DNA of 64,000 nt from Nematostella vectensis (lineage: Eukaryota > Cnidaria > Anthozoa > Actiniaria > Edwardsiidae): positions 7,801,219-7,865,218 of the forward strand of contig NC_064046.1 of the NCBI RefSeq assembly GCF_932526225.1, read 5' to 3'. The translations under genes were made by a program, and so were the position numbers. Of the stretch, positions 1 to 10,657 are shown piece by piece (positions within the stretch are counted from its first letter, which is position 1; every line of letters begins with the position of its first letter). The notes beneath the pieces are model-generated. The model did no database searches and was not told the DNA's origin. It saw nothing but the letters and a program-made list of their open reading frames with translations.

Positions 1-2465
1 TTTCATTGTTTGACTTGATCTGCAGGTTCAAGACAACACAAAGAACAAGAAAGCAAAATTTATTCTTTAGTGTGTTGATTTTGTAGAGTAGACAATAAAA
101 ACACGAATCCTTTCTCGTTTTGGTTGAGTGATTGTATGGGCTTTAGGTAGCGAAATATCCAATAAAATGTTGAACCAAGCAAATTTATCGTGAAGGCTCT
201 AATTCCATCCATGTAATAAAACAGAAAATCGCAGAGAAAGTTACTACCATCGTGGTTGAATTCTGGGACACAAGTTGACTTTGCAAAGTAAACAACCTAA
301 ACAAAAGCCTCCTCCCAGTTGCCGTTCCATCCGCTATACAAAACACTAACCAAAAAAACAAATAAAGTTCAAATATTTGCACGATTCCAACTTCTCCCCA
401 GTATACTTTATTTTAGTAGTGCGTATAGGTTGTTGAAATCGCTTTACTAATAAACAATGTCAAACAAGTTTGCTCGTTGCCCTACATTGGTTATGTGATA
501 AACAGAATCGAGTCGAATGGACAAAACGCTCTCTAATCCTACATCTTGAAATCTGGTGTGAATATGGTTGAGAGCGAGAGAGACTGGGCCCCAATGTTTC
601 GATCGATGACATCAGGCTATTGTATTGACGTTGATAAGTAGGGGCAAGTTATTTTATCTTTTTAGTTTAAGACTTTTTTTAAAAAAGTAGCCTGCGCTTG
701 GTGGAAATTAAAATGGCGCTTACGCTGGCCGCGGGAGCCTAATGAAACCCCTGAGAAGCTTAAACAAACTTTTTTGTTTATGTAGAAACAGCAAGGATTA
801 CCAACTTGTGTAGTTTTTATTCGGTCCCAATTTCCATATATCATAAATAAAATTGAAGGAGTCCCTCTGACAAATGCATCTAGAACTCTTTAATAAAAAA
901 AGGGTGCCAAATTCCAGCCTGTAGGTTCTCAATCTCTGGGTTCTTATATGCGAGTGTTTACTGTATTTGAATCTAAAGCTTTTGATTTCAAGTTGGCATT
1001 ATTGGAACAAAATATTTGAAAAAGGAACAAGTGCTTTTGCAACCACAAAACAATTTTGTGGCTGCATGGATGCACTAGCAGACAACATATTGATGTTATG
1101 TAGCTTCTCTGGTAAAATAAACAAAAATTTACACTTTTACCACCAAGTCTTTTTGAGCCCAAATTACCACAGGCCTCTAAAGAAACCAAAATTGAACAGA
1201 AATTGTATACACCTAGTTTAAAAAATGGAGCCACTGCAAATGGAAAATGACAGTTGAAAGACAGGCAGATGGTTATTGTATTGATGATTTATTAAGATAT
1301 AATAATTAATAATTAGATATAATAAATAATTAGATATAATATGCAATGTTTGCCATACGTGCTACTATAAACAGCAAAGTTTTTGACAAGCTTTTGACAG
1401 GTTTTGTTCAAGTTTGTTGTGTGACATCTTAACTCTGTCTAATCAGAGGTGTGAGTTTTTTTGGAAGAATGAGCTGTCTATGGTACTATGAGAAAGCTAT
1501 AATATATATTTAAGGTATTCCACAAAGTCAGCAGCCTAACAATTGCATTATGGCTTTTGATAATGGGATCCTATCGGAAAACACTGGGGCCATGTATCAG
1601 GAATGTTAACAGCGTCACAGGCCCCAGTAGCCAGGAAAGTAATGAGCATTTAACATTATATTAAATGTTAATTTCCCCGCTATGTCCCGGGGGTCGGGGT
1701 GCCATGGTTTGATTTGACTGGTGCATAACGAAAGTAATATCAAGCAAGAAATATAGTATTTCTGATCTAGCAGTCTATTCACTAGTTGAAATAAAATAGT
1801 TTAAAATATGCTTTCTACAGTAAGCAAAAAATAATTGGTAAATTTACGCAATAAAATTTGCTCTAGCAAAAACAATAGCAATAACAATATAACCTTACTT
1901 ACCAATAGTTTGTGAAGGTTGTGAAGGTTTGAGTTCTCATATGGGAAAAACATAAGTAACGTCTTGCAATCTATGGATTTTGAAGAGAAACAAGACAACA
2001 TCAAATTAGTAAACACACGAAAAATAGCATTACAGATGCATGGATCAATTACGACAATGTTAACATAGTTTAACTAAACATACATACCACTAAGCTGTCA
2101 AATATTTGAAGAATAAGTACTTGAGCTCACTTGAAGCAACAGGCTTCCAAGAGTAGCGATCTAGTGGCGAACAAAAATGTCATTACAATACAAGTTTTTT
2201 GGCACAAATAAATCACAAAAAATAGGTTTACAAATGCATTAAAGAGTTACGGACATGATGTGATCACGCTTTGGGTGATAACTTTGATATTTGAGTGGAT
2301 TTGAAGTGATTTTGAAGTTCGAGCTCGAAAGCGATGACCATTACTCCAAAAGGCAGGTATGGAAGGGCGCTATACTGCTCATGCGCAATACAAAGCGCGG
2401 GAAAAGCTGTTCGCTGGCCAAAAGCTGTACACCGCTGGGAGGCCTTTGGTTTTTTACAACTTTCT
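1..2465. other. No recognisable gene
   Basis: AT-rich sequence with only short, unconvincing open frames on both strands. I see no conserved domain, no chain of splice-compatible exons and no RNA gene. It may contain decayed transposon sequence, but I could not define element ends. Confidence 0.5.
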
Positions 2466-2790
2466 CAGGCCCGCCGTACCCAGGAGGGGTGCAGGGGCTG
2501 CGCACCCCCCCCCCCCCCCCACCCCCCCAACGGCCGAAGGTCCACTTTCGGTTCTCAATAGACGTGCTATTTGTAGACAAAACCATCAAGCATAGGCTAG
2601 ATCACTCTGGTATGTAGCAAAATCAAAAAATCTCCCATAGAAATACTGCAACGCATAAAAAAATCCCTTTTTGTTCTTTCGGGGATGGTCAGATTTTTAT
2701 CAGAGAACTCATTCCATCCCTCCCCCGGAAAAGTTAGGTCCACTTTTCGGATTTCGCAACCCCCAAGAAAAATCCTGGGTACAGGCCTTG
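2466..2790. mobile_element. MITE-like element with C-rich centre
   Basis: Imperfect terminal inverted repeats are visible. The left end reads CAGGCCCGCCGTACCCAGGA and the right end, reverse-complemented, reads AGGCCTGTACCCAGGA. The interior has a run of 16 C at 2505-2520 followed by a further C run, and then a second motif resembling the first (ggtccacttt occurs on both halves). No coding capacity is seen. The open frames across this stretch are products of the C-rich tract. Target-site duplication is not clear. Confidence 0.5.
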
Positions 2791-3689
2791 TATCTCATAG
2801 TTTTCCACGGTGTGCACCCTTATACACCACAAATTTTGTCTCCATTTTATAACACTTTACAACAAACACAGTTTATTTTGGATATGTAGCCAGCGCCTAG
2901 CTAGCAGTAATCACTGCTGAATGAACATTACAATGCCAAACAATCTGACAAGCAGTAAACACTGAATTTTCAATACAATTACAATCTGAAAAGGTGAAAT
3001 ATTATAATCACCTAATTTATATTTACAAGAAGATCATACTGAACCGGACACGTAAACCAGACTTAAAAACCCTGTGGGAAAAAAACTCTGGACCGTGTTC
3101 CCCGAACCAATGCTCAGCATTGCGTGCTCTCGGGGCTTAAGAGCCGAAGAAAAAGTTTAAAAAAGAAAATACACATTAAAAATAAAATTAGCAAAAGTCA
3201 ATATCGCTTCGTGAGGCTATACAACACAAACAACTTCTTAGAAAATAAAATGAACATGCACATATAATAAAAATAACGTCACTTTCAGTGTTTTCTGACG
3301 TTTTAATCCGTGTTAGTGTGCACGGCTGGATCCAGGCGACAATGCTGCGAAAACGATAGTGTTGACGTGAATCAAACGAACGTTTTCGGCGAAACGAATC
3401 CGGATACTTTTGAATCCGTGCGAGTTTGAACGACCCCTTCGCTTCGAACCTACCAGGCAAGTTATTTGACCAACGTTTTGTCTACTACGCTGGCACTATG
3501 TGTAGTAGCCATAGTGGCAATCTTCTTCACACTTTTCCAATTGAAGAGATCCCTACATTATCTTAAGGACTAGCGTCTTTTCAGAACCGCATGCATTTTT
3601 ACGAACCTAAAAACTGGCATTACGAACCTAGAAAAAAGGCAAAACCTCATTTTTCATTAAGAACAAAAATATTCATATCTAATGAACAA
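2791..3689. other. No recognisable gene
   Basis: Intergenic AT-rich sequence. A 90-codon minus-strand open frame at 3188-3460 has no recognisable motif and no supporting splice or poly(A) signals. Confidence 0.45.
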
Positions 3690-4140
3690 AACATAATATG
3701 ACTACTATTCTTGATATGTGTCATGAAGGTGTCAAGGGTGCACCAAAATGGTCACGTGATTGTGACGTCATCAATGACGTCACTAGAATAAAAAAAATAT
3801 GTTGACGTCTTCAAAATGAAAAATATTTATATATCATTAAAGAAACATCGTATGACAACCAAACTAGGTAGGTGTCATGTTGGTGTCAAGTGGGTCACTA
3901 AAAGCAAACACACACTCTGACGGCGAAATATCGTGTGACAACTCCACTTGTAATGTGTCAAAGGTGGGGGGAGGGGTTTAACAAGTTTTTCGCTTGATCT
4001 GTGAAATCGTTGACGTTGTCAAAAGCAGAAATATAATAGTAAAATTTGATATTTCTAATATTATTAATGGAAATAAGTAAAGATTTGGTCGTTTGAAGCT
4101 CCGCCTTTAGACAATGCCTCAATCTATATATTAGCGGTGA
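3690..4140 (+). repeat. Dispersed tandem repeat with CRE palindromes
   Basis: About three units of roughly 125 bp. Each contains a variant of 'catcgtatgacaaccaaact', 'ggtgtcatg..ggtgtcaag', a CACGTG E-box-like motif and TGACGTCA. The block ends with 'agatttggtcgtttgaagct' and 'atctatatattag', the same end seen near 28,750-28,820. The same family recurs at 12,775-13,165, 21,170-22,071 and 28,117-28,825. It is probably the interior of a non-autonomous transposon. Confidence 0.6.
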
Positions 4141-4208
4141 ATACTGTCCATTTTTCGTGCGAGGGCCTATAGAATTAGCCTGATCCAGAAGAATGCCGTT
4201 ACACCAAT

Positions 4209-4300
4209 GTACAGTGGAACCTGGGTTTTACTACAACCTCGATTTTACGATACAAATCTGTTCTCCCAATCGTAGTTTTAATCTCGATACAACGATATTA
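4209..4300 (+). mobile_element. Possible pogo/mariner-like element end
   Basis: The sequence starts TACAGTGGAACCTGGGTTTT, which resembles the terminal repeat of pogo/Tigger-type DNA transposons. Nothing else of the element is recognisable. Confidence 0.3.
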
Positions 4301-4389
4301 GAGATGGGCGTGTTAATCAGGAAGAGATGGGCGGTGTGGTGAGCACAAAGGGAAGGATGGTATACAAGAAGGGGTTGGTTGGTTATGCC

Positions 4390-4640
4390 ATCATGATGTG
4401 CCATGGCTTACCATACTTTCAGTATGACACGCCATGGCATGTCATAGCAATGTTTTGCAGTGGCGTGCCATGGCCTGGCATTGTCCACCAAATTATTGCC
4501 ATAACCTGCCATACATTGCCATGACGTGCCATGGCATACCATACTTTGAGTACGGCACACCATGGCACGTCATAGCAATGTTTTGCTATTCATTGCCATG
4601 GTGTACGGTGGTGTGCCATGGCATGGCATGGTAATGGATT
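4390..4640 (+). repeat. CCATGG-rich tandem repeat
   Basis: Two roughly 60-bp segments (about 4399-4457 and 4526-4584) are near-identical and about 127 bp apart. They are joined by many short palindromes of the type gccatggc/cgtgccatgg. Open frames here come from the repeat and do not look like protein. It abuts the 5' side of the VLTF3-like pseudogene. Confidence 0.6.
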
Positions 4641-5214
4641 GTAATAGAGGTATGCATATGGCATTAGATGGAGAGGGATATTACGATTGCCCATTTTGTG
4701 ACCTAAGGATAACGGGGTACGTAACTGAGGAAGAGTCGGCGAGGTTCGAGGCATGTTGTGATGGGCAGGATATGATAAATGACAATGGAGCTAATATATG
4801 TAAAAATTGTGGTTTTCACCATGGATACGATTATGCCACCGAGTATGTTGATTTTCATGCGAATAAGTATAGAATGTACAGAAAGTCGGTGTACCAAAGT
4901 ACTATCTAGAAAATGTATAAATTAACTTCGGTTTAGAGTACTAACCGAAGCAAAGTTTACGCAGGGGGTTCAATCAAGTTGAAACGGCTATGAATAAATT
5001 GTTTACTTAAAGACGGTATATCCCATTGAAATTTATTCCCTACAAATTATTTCAACTAGAAGATGATAAACAGGGTATGGAAAGGTGTATAAAATATATC
5101 AGTCATACAACACTGGAATATTATGAAGGGTTATGGAAACGGATTTGTGATCATCTGGGATGGACGTACATTCATGGTAGTGAGTTTATAACTAAACGCG
5201 TAAAGACGAAGTGA
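4634..5214 (+). pseudogene. Decayed VLTF3-like zinc-ribbon gene
   Basis: The first part, up to the stop at 4907-4909, encodes two CxxC knuckles (YYDCPFC and ICKNCGFHHGYDY) separated by an acidic stretch. A basic, tyrosine-rich segment (NKYRMYRKSVYQ) follows. This order matches VLTF3-like late transcription factors of nucleocytoplasmic large DNA viruses and Polinton-like elements, as I recall the family. Similarity continues in another frame after a break near 4900, with further stops near 4950 and 5011. The C-terminal part (KFIPYKLF ... LEYYEGLWKRI) is readable at 5026-5214. The gene is therefore broken by a frameshift and stops and cannot give a full product. It is probably an old endogenised viral or giant-transposon copy. 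A host zinc-ribbon gene fragment is the alternative. Confidence 0.45.
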
Positions 5215-5464
5215 TCACCATCTTTCTCTAGAGACATGCATACGCTTCCCATATAGGGTCTTATCATAATAAAACCTTATGCTTAAGTTTTGTTTAGTTT
5301 GTCCCTCATTTTTACTATAATCTGTTCTCGTATATGGCCCTCGTTTTTTTTTTCTTTCAAATTAGGTGAGTGTTTATATACTTTTTCTAAACCAGAGGAG
5401 TACGACTACGACTAGTCCAAACTCACCGAAAGTAATTAAAAAATAATTTCTAGTATAGTAGTAT

Positions 5465-5761
5465 ATGACAGAAGTTGGACGAGTAGTGAAGACTACAGAC
5501 TTTGTAACGTACAACGACAATGGCGAACTAACAGACCTCCTCGTAGAAGTTTACCACAACTGTGAAGACACTCCGTTCCTAGAGTACGGCTCGACAACGT
5601 ACAAGGATCCTGAAGGCGTGTCGCATTCTGACCTAAGAAGGTTATTCTTATACAACCGCGATGATCCCAACAGCCGTATCAACCGAGACTACGACATATC
5701 AGGCGTAAGAAGCACAAAAAAAACATTACTCACATCAATTAGGTACAGTGACAGGAGCTAA
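5465..5761 (+). CDS. Unrecognised 98-residue ORF
   Basis: ATG-initiated open frame (MTEVGRVVKTTDFVTYNDNG ...) that is hydrophilic and acidic, with no cysteines beyond one and no signal peptide or membrane segment. It lies 250 bp after the VLTF3-like remnant on the same strand. A second small ORF starts 16 nt after its stop, a compact spacing unlike the host genes here. I do not recognise it. It could be another remnant of the same viral or transposon insertion, or a chance frame. Confidence 0.25.
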   Translation: MTEVGRVVKTTDFVTYNDNGELTDLLVEVYHNCEDTPFLEYGSTTYKDPEGVSHSDLRRLFLYNRDDPNSRINRDYDISGVRSTKKTLLTSIRYSDRS

Positions 5762-5776
5762 AAGACAGCTGAGAAC

Positions 5777-5941
5777 ATGACAACTCAATCATCGTTTAGC
5801 AGCCCACCGCCACTCTGTCGAGGTCCCTACGTCGGAGGGCACCACGCGCTGCCACCCTTACACAGATCGGAGCCGATTGACCTAGAGCAACTCTCAAACG
5901 CATTATCGGAAACTGACGGCTGTAAGGCTAACTATATTTAA
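5777..5941 (+). CDS. Small unrecognised ORF (54 residues)
   Basis: Begins MTTQSSFSSPPPLCRGPYVG and ends ...CKANYI. It follows the 98-residue ORF by 16 nt on the same strand. Proline and histidine are frequent. No homology is recognised. It is listed because of the tight tandem spacing only. Confidence 0.15.
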   Translation: MTTQSSFSSPPPLCRGPYVGGHHALPPLHRSEPIDLEQLSNALSETDGCKANYI

Positions 5942-6439
5942 TTGACGCACTGCTGAGTTACTACACTCTGGTGCAAACGGTCGACAAACATACTTTCGCG
6001 GAATTAGGGGGTAAAAACACCAACGTATGGTGCCATGGTGCGGTGACCATCATCAGAAGTCTCCCTTCTACCTCTTGGTCTCCGCTTCGTTCCAATCAAT
6101 CCACTGTCTCGCTATAAATGCGATATTAACGGAAAAGATATATAGTTTCCAAGAAATCAGTTCCAACATATAGTTTTCATAAAATGGATTCCATCATATA
6201 GTTTCCATAAAAATTGATTCCATCAGCAGTTTCCATAAAATGGATTCCATCGGCAGTTTCCACATATTGGATTCCATCACACGGCAGCAGTATTGCAGTT
6301 GGCTTGGTTAGAAAACACTTTCACAAAAGCGTTCTCAAACCGCCATTTCCTATACTACTGTAGAACTACAATAGATTCTGCATAAACACCCTCTGTGCTT
6401 TGTTTAACAGCGATAGCAGACCAAACTAAGATATTCTTG
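5942..6439. repeat. Short minisatellite in gene-free DNA
   Basis: At about 6146-6276 a unit of roughly 32 bp (cagtttccataaaatggattccat) occurs four to five times with variation. The rest of this stretch shows nothing I can name. Confidence 0.5.
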
Positions 6440-6600
6440 GAGGCTGCCAGGGGTGAGGAGTAGAAATGGAGGAGAAGTGAGGAGGAGTGGACGAGGAGGA
6501 ATGAGAAGGAGTTAGGAGAGGAGAAGTGAGGAGAAGGAGAACTGAGGAGGAAGAGAAGTGAGGAGGAGGAAGAGAAGTGAGGATGAGGAGTAAGATTGGC
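6437..6600. repeat. Purine-rich (GAGGA/GGAGAA)n tract
   Basis: Almost uninterrupted purines on the plus strand with irregular gaggag/agaagtgagg units. The same type of tract recurs at about 8010-8300 and 9003-9060. Its minus-strand frames (SSSPPPHS-like) are low-complexity artefacts. Confidence 0.75.
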
Positions 6601-6609
6601 TCCATGTCA

Positions 6610-7112
6610 GATTGACTAGAAATCCACTGTGGCATACCCCAGGGTAGCCTGCTAGGTCAGTTATGTTTTAACATCTTCATAAACAACTACATTGTCCTTC
6701 AATCGTCACTGCGATTATGTGCGGACGACAAAAATTAGTACAAGCACCTGTCCAGTAGCATATCTCTCAAATAAACGACTCGTTATCCAGCAATTACCTC
6801 GGCATCAATACCAGAAAAACACAGGCAATGGTGCTTGGCAGGAACAGCGCATACGGATACGATCTTTACGTTAGTCCTGTCCACATTACAGTAGTTACAA
6901 CTTTGAAAATACTGGGGGTCACTATGGACTCGTCCCTCTCCTACAAGCGACACATATCTACGGCTCTTAAAAAAGTCTATGCAAAAGTTGCTGCGCTTCG
7001 CAGGATCAAGCGTCTTGTCCCAATTCAGACCATGGTTGCGCTCTACAAGACATATGTTGTACCCCACCTTGAATACTGCTTCCCTCTGCTACTAGGGGCT
7101 ACCAAGACTTAG
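6610..7112 (+). pseudogene. LINE reverse-transcriptase remnant
   Basis: At 6628-6687 the sequence encodes CGIPQGSLLG followed by FNIFINN, the conserved block of non-LTR reverse transcriptases. In the same frame LRLCADD at 6709-6729 matches the catalytic xADD motif. A stop follows at once. Homology then resumes in another frame from about 6810 (KTQAMVLGRN ... LKILGVTMD ... ALRRIKRLVP ... LYKTYVVPHLEYC ... LLLGATKT). It is broken by at least one stop and a frame change, with no endonuclease in phase. It is a dead, 5'-truncated retrotransposon fragment. Confidence 0.8.
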
Positions 7113-7130
7113 AAGGACAGAGAAACGTAA

Positions 7131-7260
7131 CTATTATAGCGGAGCTAGCGCGGCCGCGGGCCGAGCGCGGAGCTCCATAGCTATAGAGAAATGGTAAATA
7201 ACTATGCGACGCAGTTTTTTTGGTCATCGCGCGGATAGCCTGTGGTCGCCCGCTAGCCAA
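7131..7260 (+). mobile_element. GC-rich transposon terminus
   Basis: Contains 'ttatagcggagc', a GC-rich inner palindrome and 'gcggagctccatag', then a conserved segment ending 'ggtcatcgcgcggatagcct'. A similar segment lies on the minus strand at 27,585-27,692, and a partial one at 28,117 on the plus strand. Together they define a repeated element end. Confidence 0.5.
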
Positions 7261-7658
7261 TTTTGCGATAATTTTGCTATACGTCTCCCAAATAAATAAA
7301 AAAATAAAAAATGAATACACTTTTGCACTACCCGGGATTGTTGAATTCGTTAGAAAACTCTTACAGTTACAGTAAGAACCTACAATAATTTGAATTTTTG
7401 TATTTATGTGCTTACACTCACGGGAACCCTGTGTTTTAGTTTTTCGCGCGTTTTTGCTCTTGCAACTCGCGGTCAACACAGTGAATATTGTTAACACTGT
7501 TTTTTTTTTTCATAATTCTTTTCGTCGTGGCTAAAACCAAGAAAGAAAATCGATAATCTTAACATTTTTATTACATAAAGACATACAAACGATGGAAAGA
7601 AGGACAAGCAATGGGTTTGGGATAGGCTCGTTTATTATTTATTAAATTGTATAGGATG

Positions 7659-7922
7659 CTACAGGCTAGTTATCTCTCCATCTTCTTTGTAACCCGGTCC
7701 TCTCAGTACAATTGGCGCTCTTCTGTTAATAATTTCACAAAGCCACCCTATAAATCGATGTATATGCATAACTCTTTTAATTAATACCACATTTTTGAAA
7801 CCAACTTCCTCACTCTGCCAAAAATGTAAATTCCGTCTCTGAGTTCCGCGAGAATCTACCAGACATGATCCTGCATGACTGCCAATGCAGCAACGGCATG
7901 TAAATTCTCCCTTTTTTCCCAT
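7659..7922 (-). CDS. Unrecognised possible 3'-terminal exon
   Basis: An 87-residue frame from an internal ATG (MGKKGEFTCRCC ...) to a stop at 7659. It is rich in Cys, His and basic residues and ends ...RAPIVLRGPGYKEDGEITSL. An AATAAA-type poly(A) signal lies about 20 nt after the stop on the minus strand. A plausible acceptor (TTTATTTTCAG) lies upstream near 7990 in the same frame. I do not recognise the protein. It could be the last exon of a minus-strand gene, a retroposed fragment, or chance. Confidence 0.25.
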   Translation of the reverse strand: MGKKGEFTCRCCIGSHAGSCLVDSRGTQRRNLHFWQSEEVGFKNVVLIKRVMHIHRFIGWLCEIINRRAPIVLRGPGYKEDGEITSL

Positions 7923-7999
7923 AATTATAATTATTATGTAATGTGTAAGTGTGTAATGAAAAGTGTTGTCGAGCGTTGTCATCGACTGAAAATAAATTA

Positions 8000-8305
8000 T
8001 TGAATTGTATTGTGAGGAGGAGGGAGAGTGAGGAGGAGGAGAAGTTAGGAGGAGCAAGGAGGTTTGGAGGAGGAGGTGTGAGTAGGAGTGAGGTGGAGTG
8101 AGGTGAAGTGAGGAGAAGTGAGGAGAAGTGAGGAGGAGTGAGGAGGAATGGAGGAGGAGTGAGGAAAAATGGGGAGGAATGGAAGAGGAGTATGGAGAAG
8201 AAGGAGGAGTGAGGAGGAATAGAGGTAGAGTGTGGAGGAGGAGGAATGGAGGAGTGAGGAGGAATGGAGGAGGACTGTGGAGGATGTGGAGGAATGAATA
8301 AATAG
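8000..8305. repeat. Purine-rich (GGAGGA)n tract
   Basis: About 300 bp of near-continuous gaggagga/gtgagga units on the plus strand, of the same composition as 6437-6600. Mirror-symmetric purine tracts of this length can adopt triplex structure. No coding content. Confidence 0.75.
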
Positions 8306-8415
8306 GAGGAGGTGGATTGGGAAGGAGTTGTGCTTTAGCCTAGTTAGATACACAAGCTCTATAGCCTGTCGCTTTATAGTCAACTCAGGAAAGTTCTATA
8401 CCCTATAACCATATA

Positions 8416-8724
8416 GACAGGAGCAAAGAATGGCAAAGTTAAAATTGTAAACTCGTGTTAACTTATATTCGCTTGATTTTTTGCATAGATGTTCCTTGTG
8501 TAATATTAACCAAAATAAGTATTTTTGGTTAGATAATCCATTCTACAGATATTGCAAATTGTAAGACTCTTGATTTGTTTGAAATTGTCCAATTTGGGCT
8601 TGCTTCTTTTTTTATGATTTATGGCAACTTTGCTCAATCATATTTCAAGAATGGAATGGATCATCTACCAAAAAATACTAAAGCTAACACAACAAATTTA
8701 ATTTTGCCATTTTTTGCTCCTGTC
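8416..8724. mobile_element. MITE with TIRs and 9-bp target duplication
   Basis: The left end GACAGGAGCAAAGAATGGCA is matched by the reverse complement of the right end, GACAGGAGCAAAAAATGGCA. Similarity extends about 30 bp inward. The element is flanked on both sides by the direct repeat AACCATATA (8407-8415 and 8725-8733). The interior of about 310 bp is AT-rich and non-coding. The 9-bp duplication is typical of Mutator-like elements. Confidence 0.85.
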
Positions 8725-8734
8725 AACCATATAG

Positions 8735-9060
8735 CTTAGCTAATCGCTATATAGCCTAGCTCCATAGGCAAGCTCTATAGCCTATCCCTCATCACTGTAT
8801 AGCCAGCTACATAGACAACTTACATAGCCTATCGCTATATAGCCTCCCCATCATTACATAGCTTAGCTACATATCTGTATACATAGTATTTAGAACGCCA
8901 AAGAGGCTATAGAGCTAGGTTATAGATGCTCCATATGTACCCCTTATGTACCCCGTATATACCCCTTCATAACCCCTTATATACCCCGTATGTACCCCTT
9001 ATGTCCTGTATGTGGGGAGGAGAAGTGAGGAGGAGAAGTGGGGTGGAGGAGGAGTAAGAG
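8735..9060. repeat. Short-motif repeats
   Basis: Irregular repeats of 'tatagcctagctacatag' lie at about 8725-8900. Repeats of about 12 bp ('ccccttatgtac', 'ccccgtatatac') lie at about 8938-9005. A purine-rich tract follows at 9003-9060. Confidence 0.55.
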
Positions 9061-9094
9061 GGACTGGGTTCGTGGCTTGCCGTATTGCCTCGGT

Positions 9095-9450
9095 TCCGAA
9101 GCATGGATGGCCTAGTGTGTTAGCGTGTGGCCTAGTTTCGAATCCTGGCTCATAATTTCTTTTTTCGGTGTACAACCTTGATTCGAATTTGTGTCACAAG
9201 TGAGTTGAAGTTATTCTCCCGTGTTTCCATTCTTCTGGGATAAGGGCACTAAACCGGAGGTCCCGTCTTTTCAAGCTGCAATACACTAACCTGAATCGAA
9301 GGGACGTAAAAGAACCACTGGGGACGCAATAAAACCTCTGGCAGTGACCACCCCCCAGTGAGAGTGCTTACAATGCTTACTAACAATACACTCAAGGGAG
9401 TATTTGATTTGGAGTATTTGATTTGAAAATTTAATAAATAAATAAAAATT
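9095..9450 (+). mobile_element. tRNA-derived SINE
   Basis: The head carries pol III promoter boxes. An A-box-like TGGCCTAGTGTGTTAGCG lies at about 9109-9126 and a B-box GTTTCGAATCC at 9135-9145. The body contains 'gggataagggcactaaaccg', 'gaggtccc' and, further on, 'gggacgtaaaagaacc'. These resemble the conserved central domain of many invertebrate tRNA-SINEs. The 3' end is A/T-rich (aataaataaataaaa at about 9430). The tRNA-like head cannot fold as a functional tRNA. Confidence 0.65.
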
Positions 9451-9764
9451 CGCCTGAAACCTGGACTACTATTAGGTAATAATATTATGCAAAAACCTTT
9501 CGAGACACTTAAATTATATAATCTCTAAGATTGTTTTTGCTGACCGGTTGCTTTTAGGTGGATTTTGCTAACATTTCCTGTACGAGTCGAAATCACCGAA
9601 AATGTAGCCAATTCGTTAGACAAAATACCTTTTCTTGTCTCAAGCCAAAACCTTTTTAATGATATGGCTAAAAACTAGCACAAAATACTAACATCGTCAC
9701 GGCTAACCTCTGAAAAAGTATTTTTTTTTCAAACCACGCTTCCCATCCTTTGAGACGATCCATC

Positions 9765-10657
9765 TTAAACACCAAGGTATGTGATTTTTAAAAAACCGTA
9801 TTCTTTCGAGTTTCCGCCGGTAACAGCACTACAGCTACTTCCTCCACAATACGAGCCCCCTCCCCCACCGGCTTGCCCGGAATGTGTACCACTCCCACCT
9901 CCTGAATACCCACCACCACCCCCTGAGGCACCGTTATCCTCGGATCCTCCACCCCCTCCTCCAAATCCACCCACAGCACCCGGGGCAGGACCGCCGTTGT
10001 AGCCACTATTCATGCCCCCAGCCCTTCCCCCGACCCAGCCCTTCTCTATAGACCCCCCTCGCTCACCATGTTCGGGCCCAAGCCTTGTACAGCCAGTACC
10101 ATCCCAACCCGCACCCACTCCCCCATGGTAGCTACTTCCAGCACTGTTACACTCCCCTGGATTGCCCCCTGTCCCTCCCGCGCGTGATTGACCATAATTT
10201 GTCCCAGAGCTTCTGTATCCATTTTCACCTGACTGACCATCCACTCCATTGTACCCATTTGACGCACCCCCTCCCCCACCAGCTATTACTAATAGCCTTC
10301 TATCGCTAGTATACACAAACGATCCACCCCCTCCCCCTGTGCCTGCATTATCCTCCACTGATTTTCCTAGCTGTGCTGCTGTCATTGTAGTACTCTGTCC
10401 ATCTTGCACTTCTACCGAGTCCCCTCCGCGCAGACCGACCACAATCTTCAGCTCGGTGCCGTTTATGAGTGTGAAGATGCCCGACACGATGGCGCCTTTG
10501 CCACCGTAGTACGTGCCGGGTTGATCACCATAGCTTGGACAGTGCGTACCACCACTTGCGCCTCCTGCCTCGATTCTGTAAAGACCGGTTTTGGGGACAC
10601 GGAAAGTTTGTATCAGGCCTGATCTCCCAGAATGCCCCATGTTGTCAAATTGATTCA
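9765..10657 (-). CDS. Exon 5: glycine-rich domain and stop
   Basis: About 297 residues after acceptor TTTATCAG. The frame is [57 protein letters not shown], then long Gly runs broken by [20 protein letters not shown], and it ends FLKITYLGV. This is the glycine-rich module also found in the extracellular part of ALK/LTK receptors and expanded in cnidarian secreted proteins. No kinase or transmembrane segment follows, so the gene ends here as a secreted form. The stop is TAA at 9765-9767. Opposite-strand proline-rich frames are shadows. Confidence 0.85.

Noticed and set aside
7099-7497. 132-residue minus-strand frame
   Set aside because: It reads through the GC-rich transposon terminus at 7131-7260 and AT-rich DNA; similar frames appear at the other copies of that element.
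9100-9150. tRNA gene
   Set aside because: A and B boxes are present, but the sequence cannot form an acceptor stem or anticodon arm, and it continues into a SINE body.
9781-10622. Proline-rich plus-strand frames
   Set aside because: They are the complement of the glycine-rich exon of the minus-strand gene.
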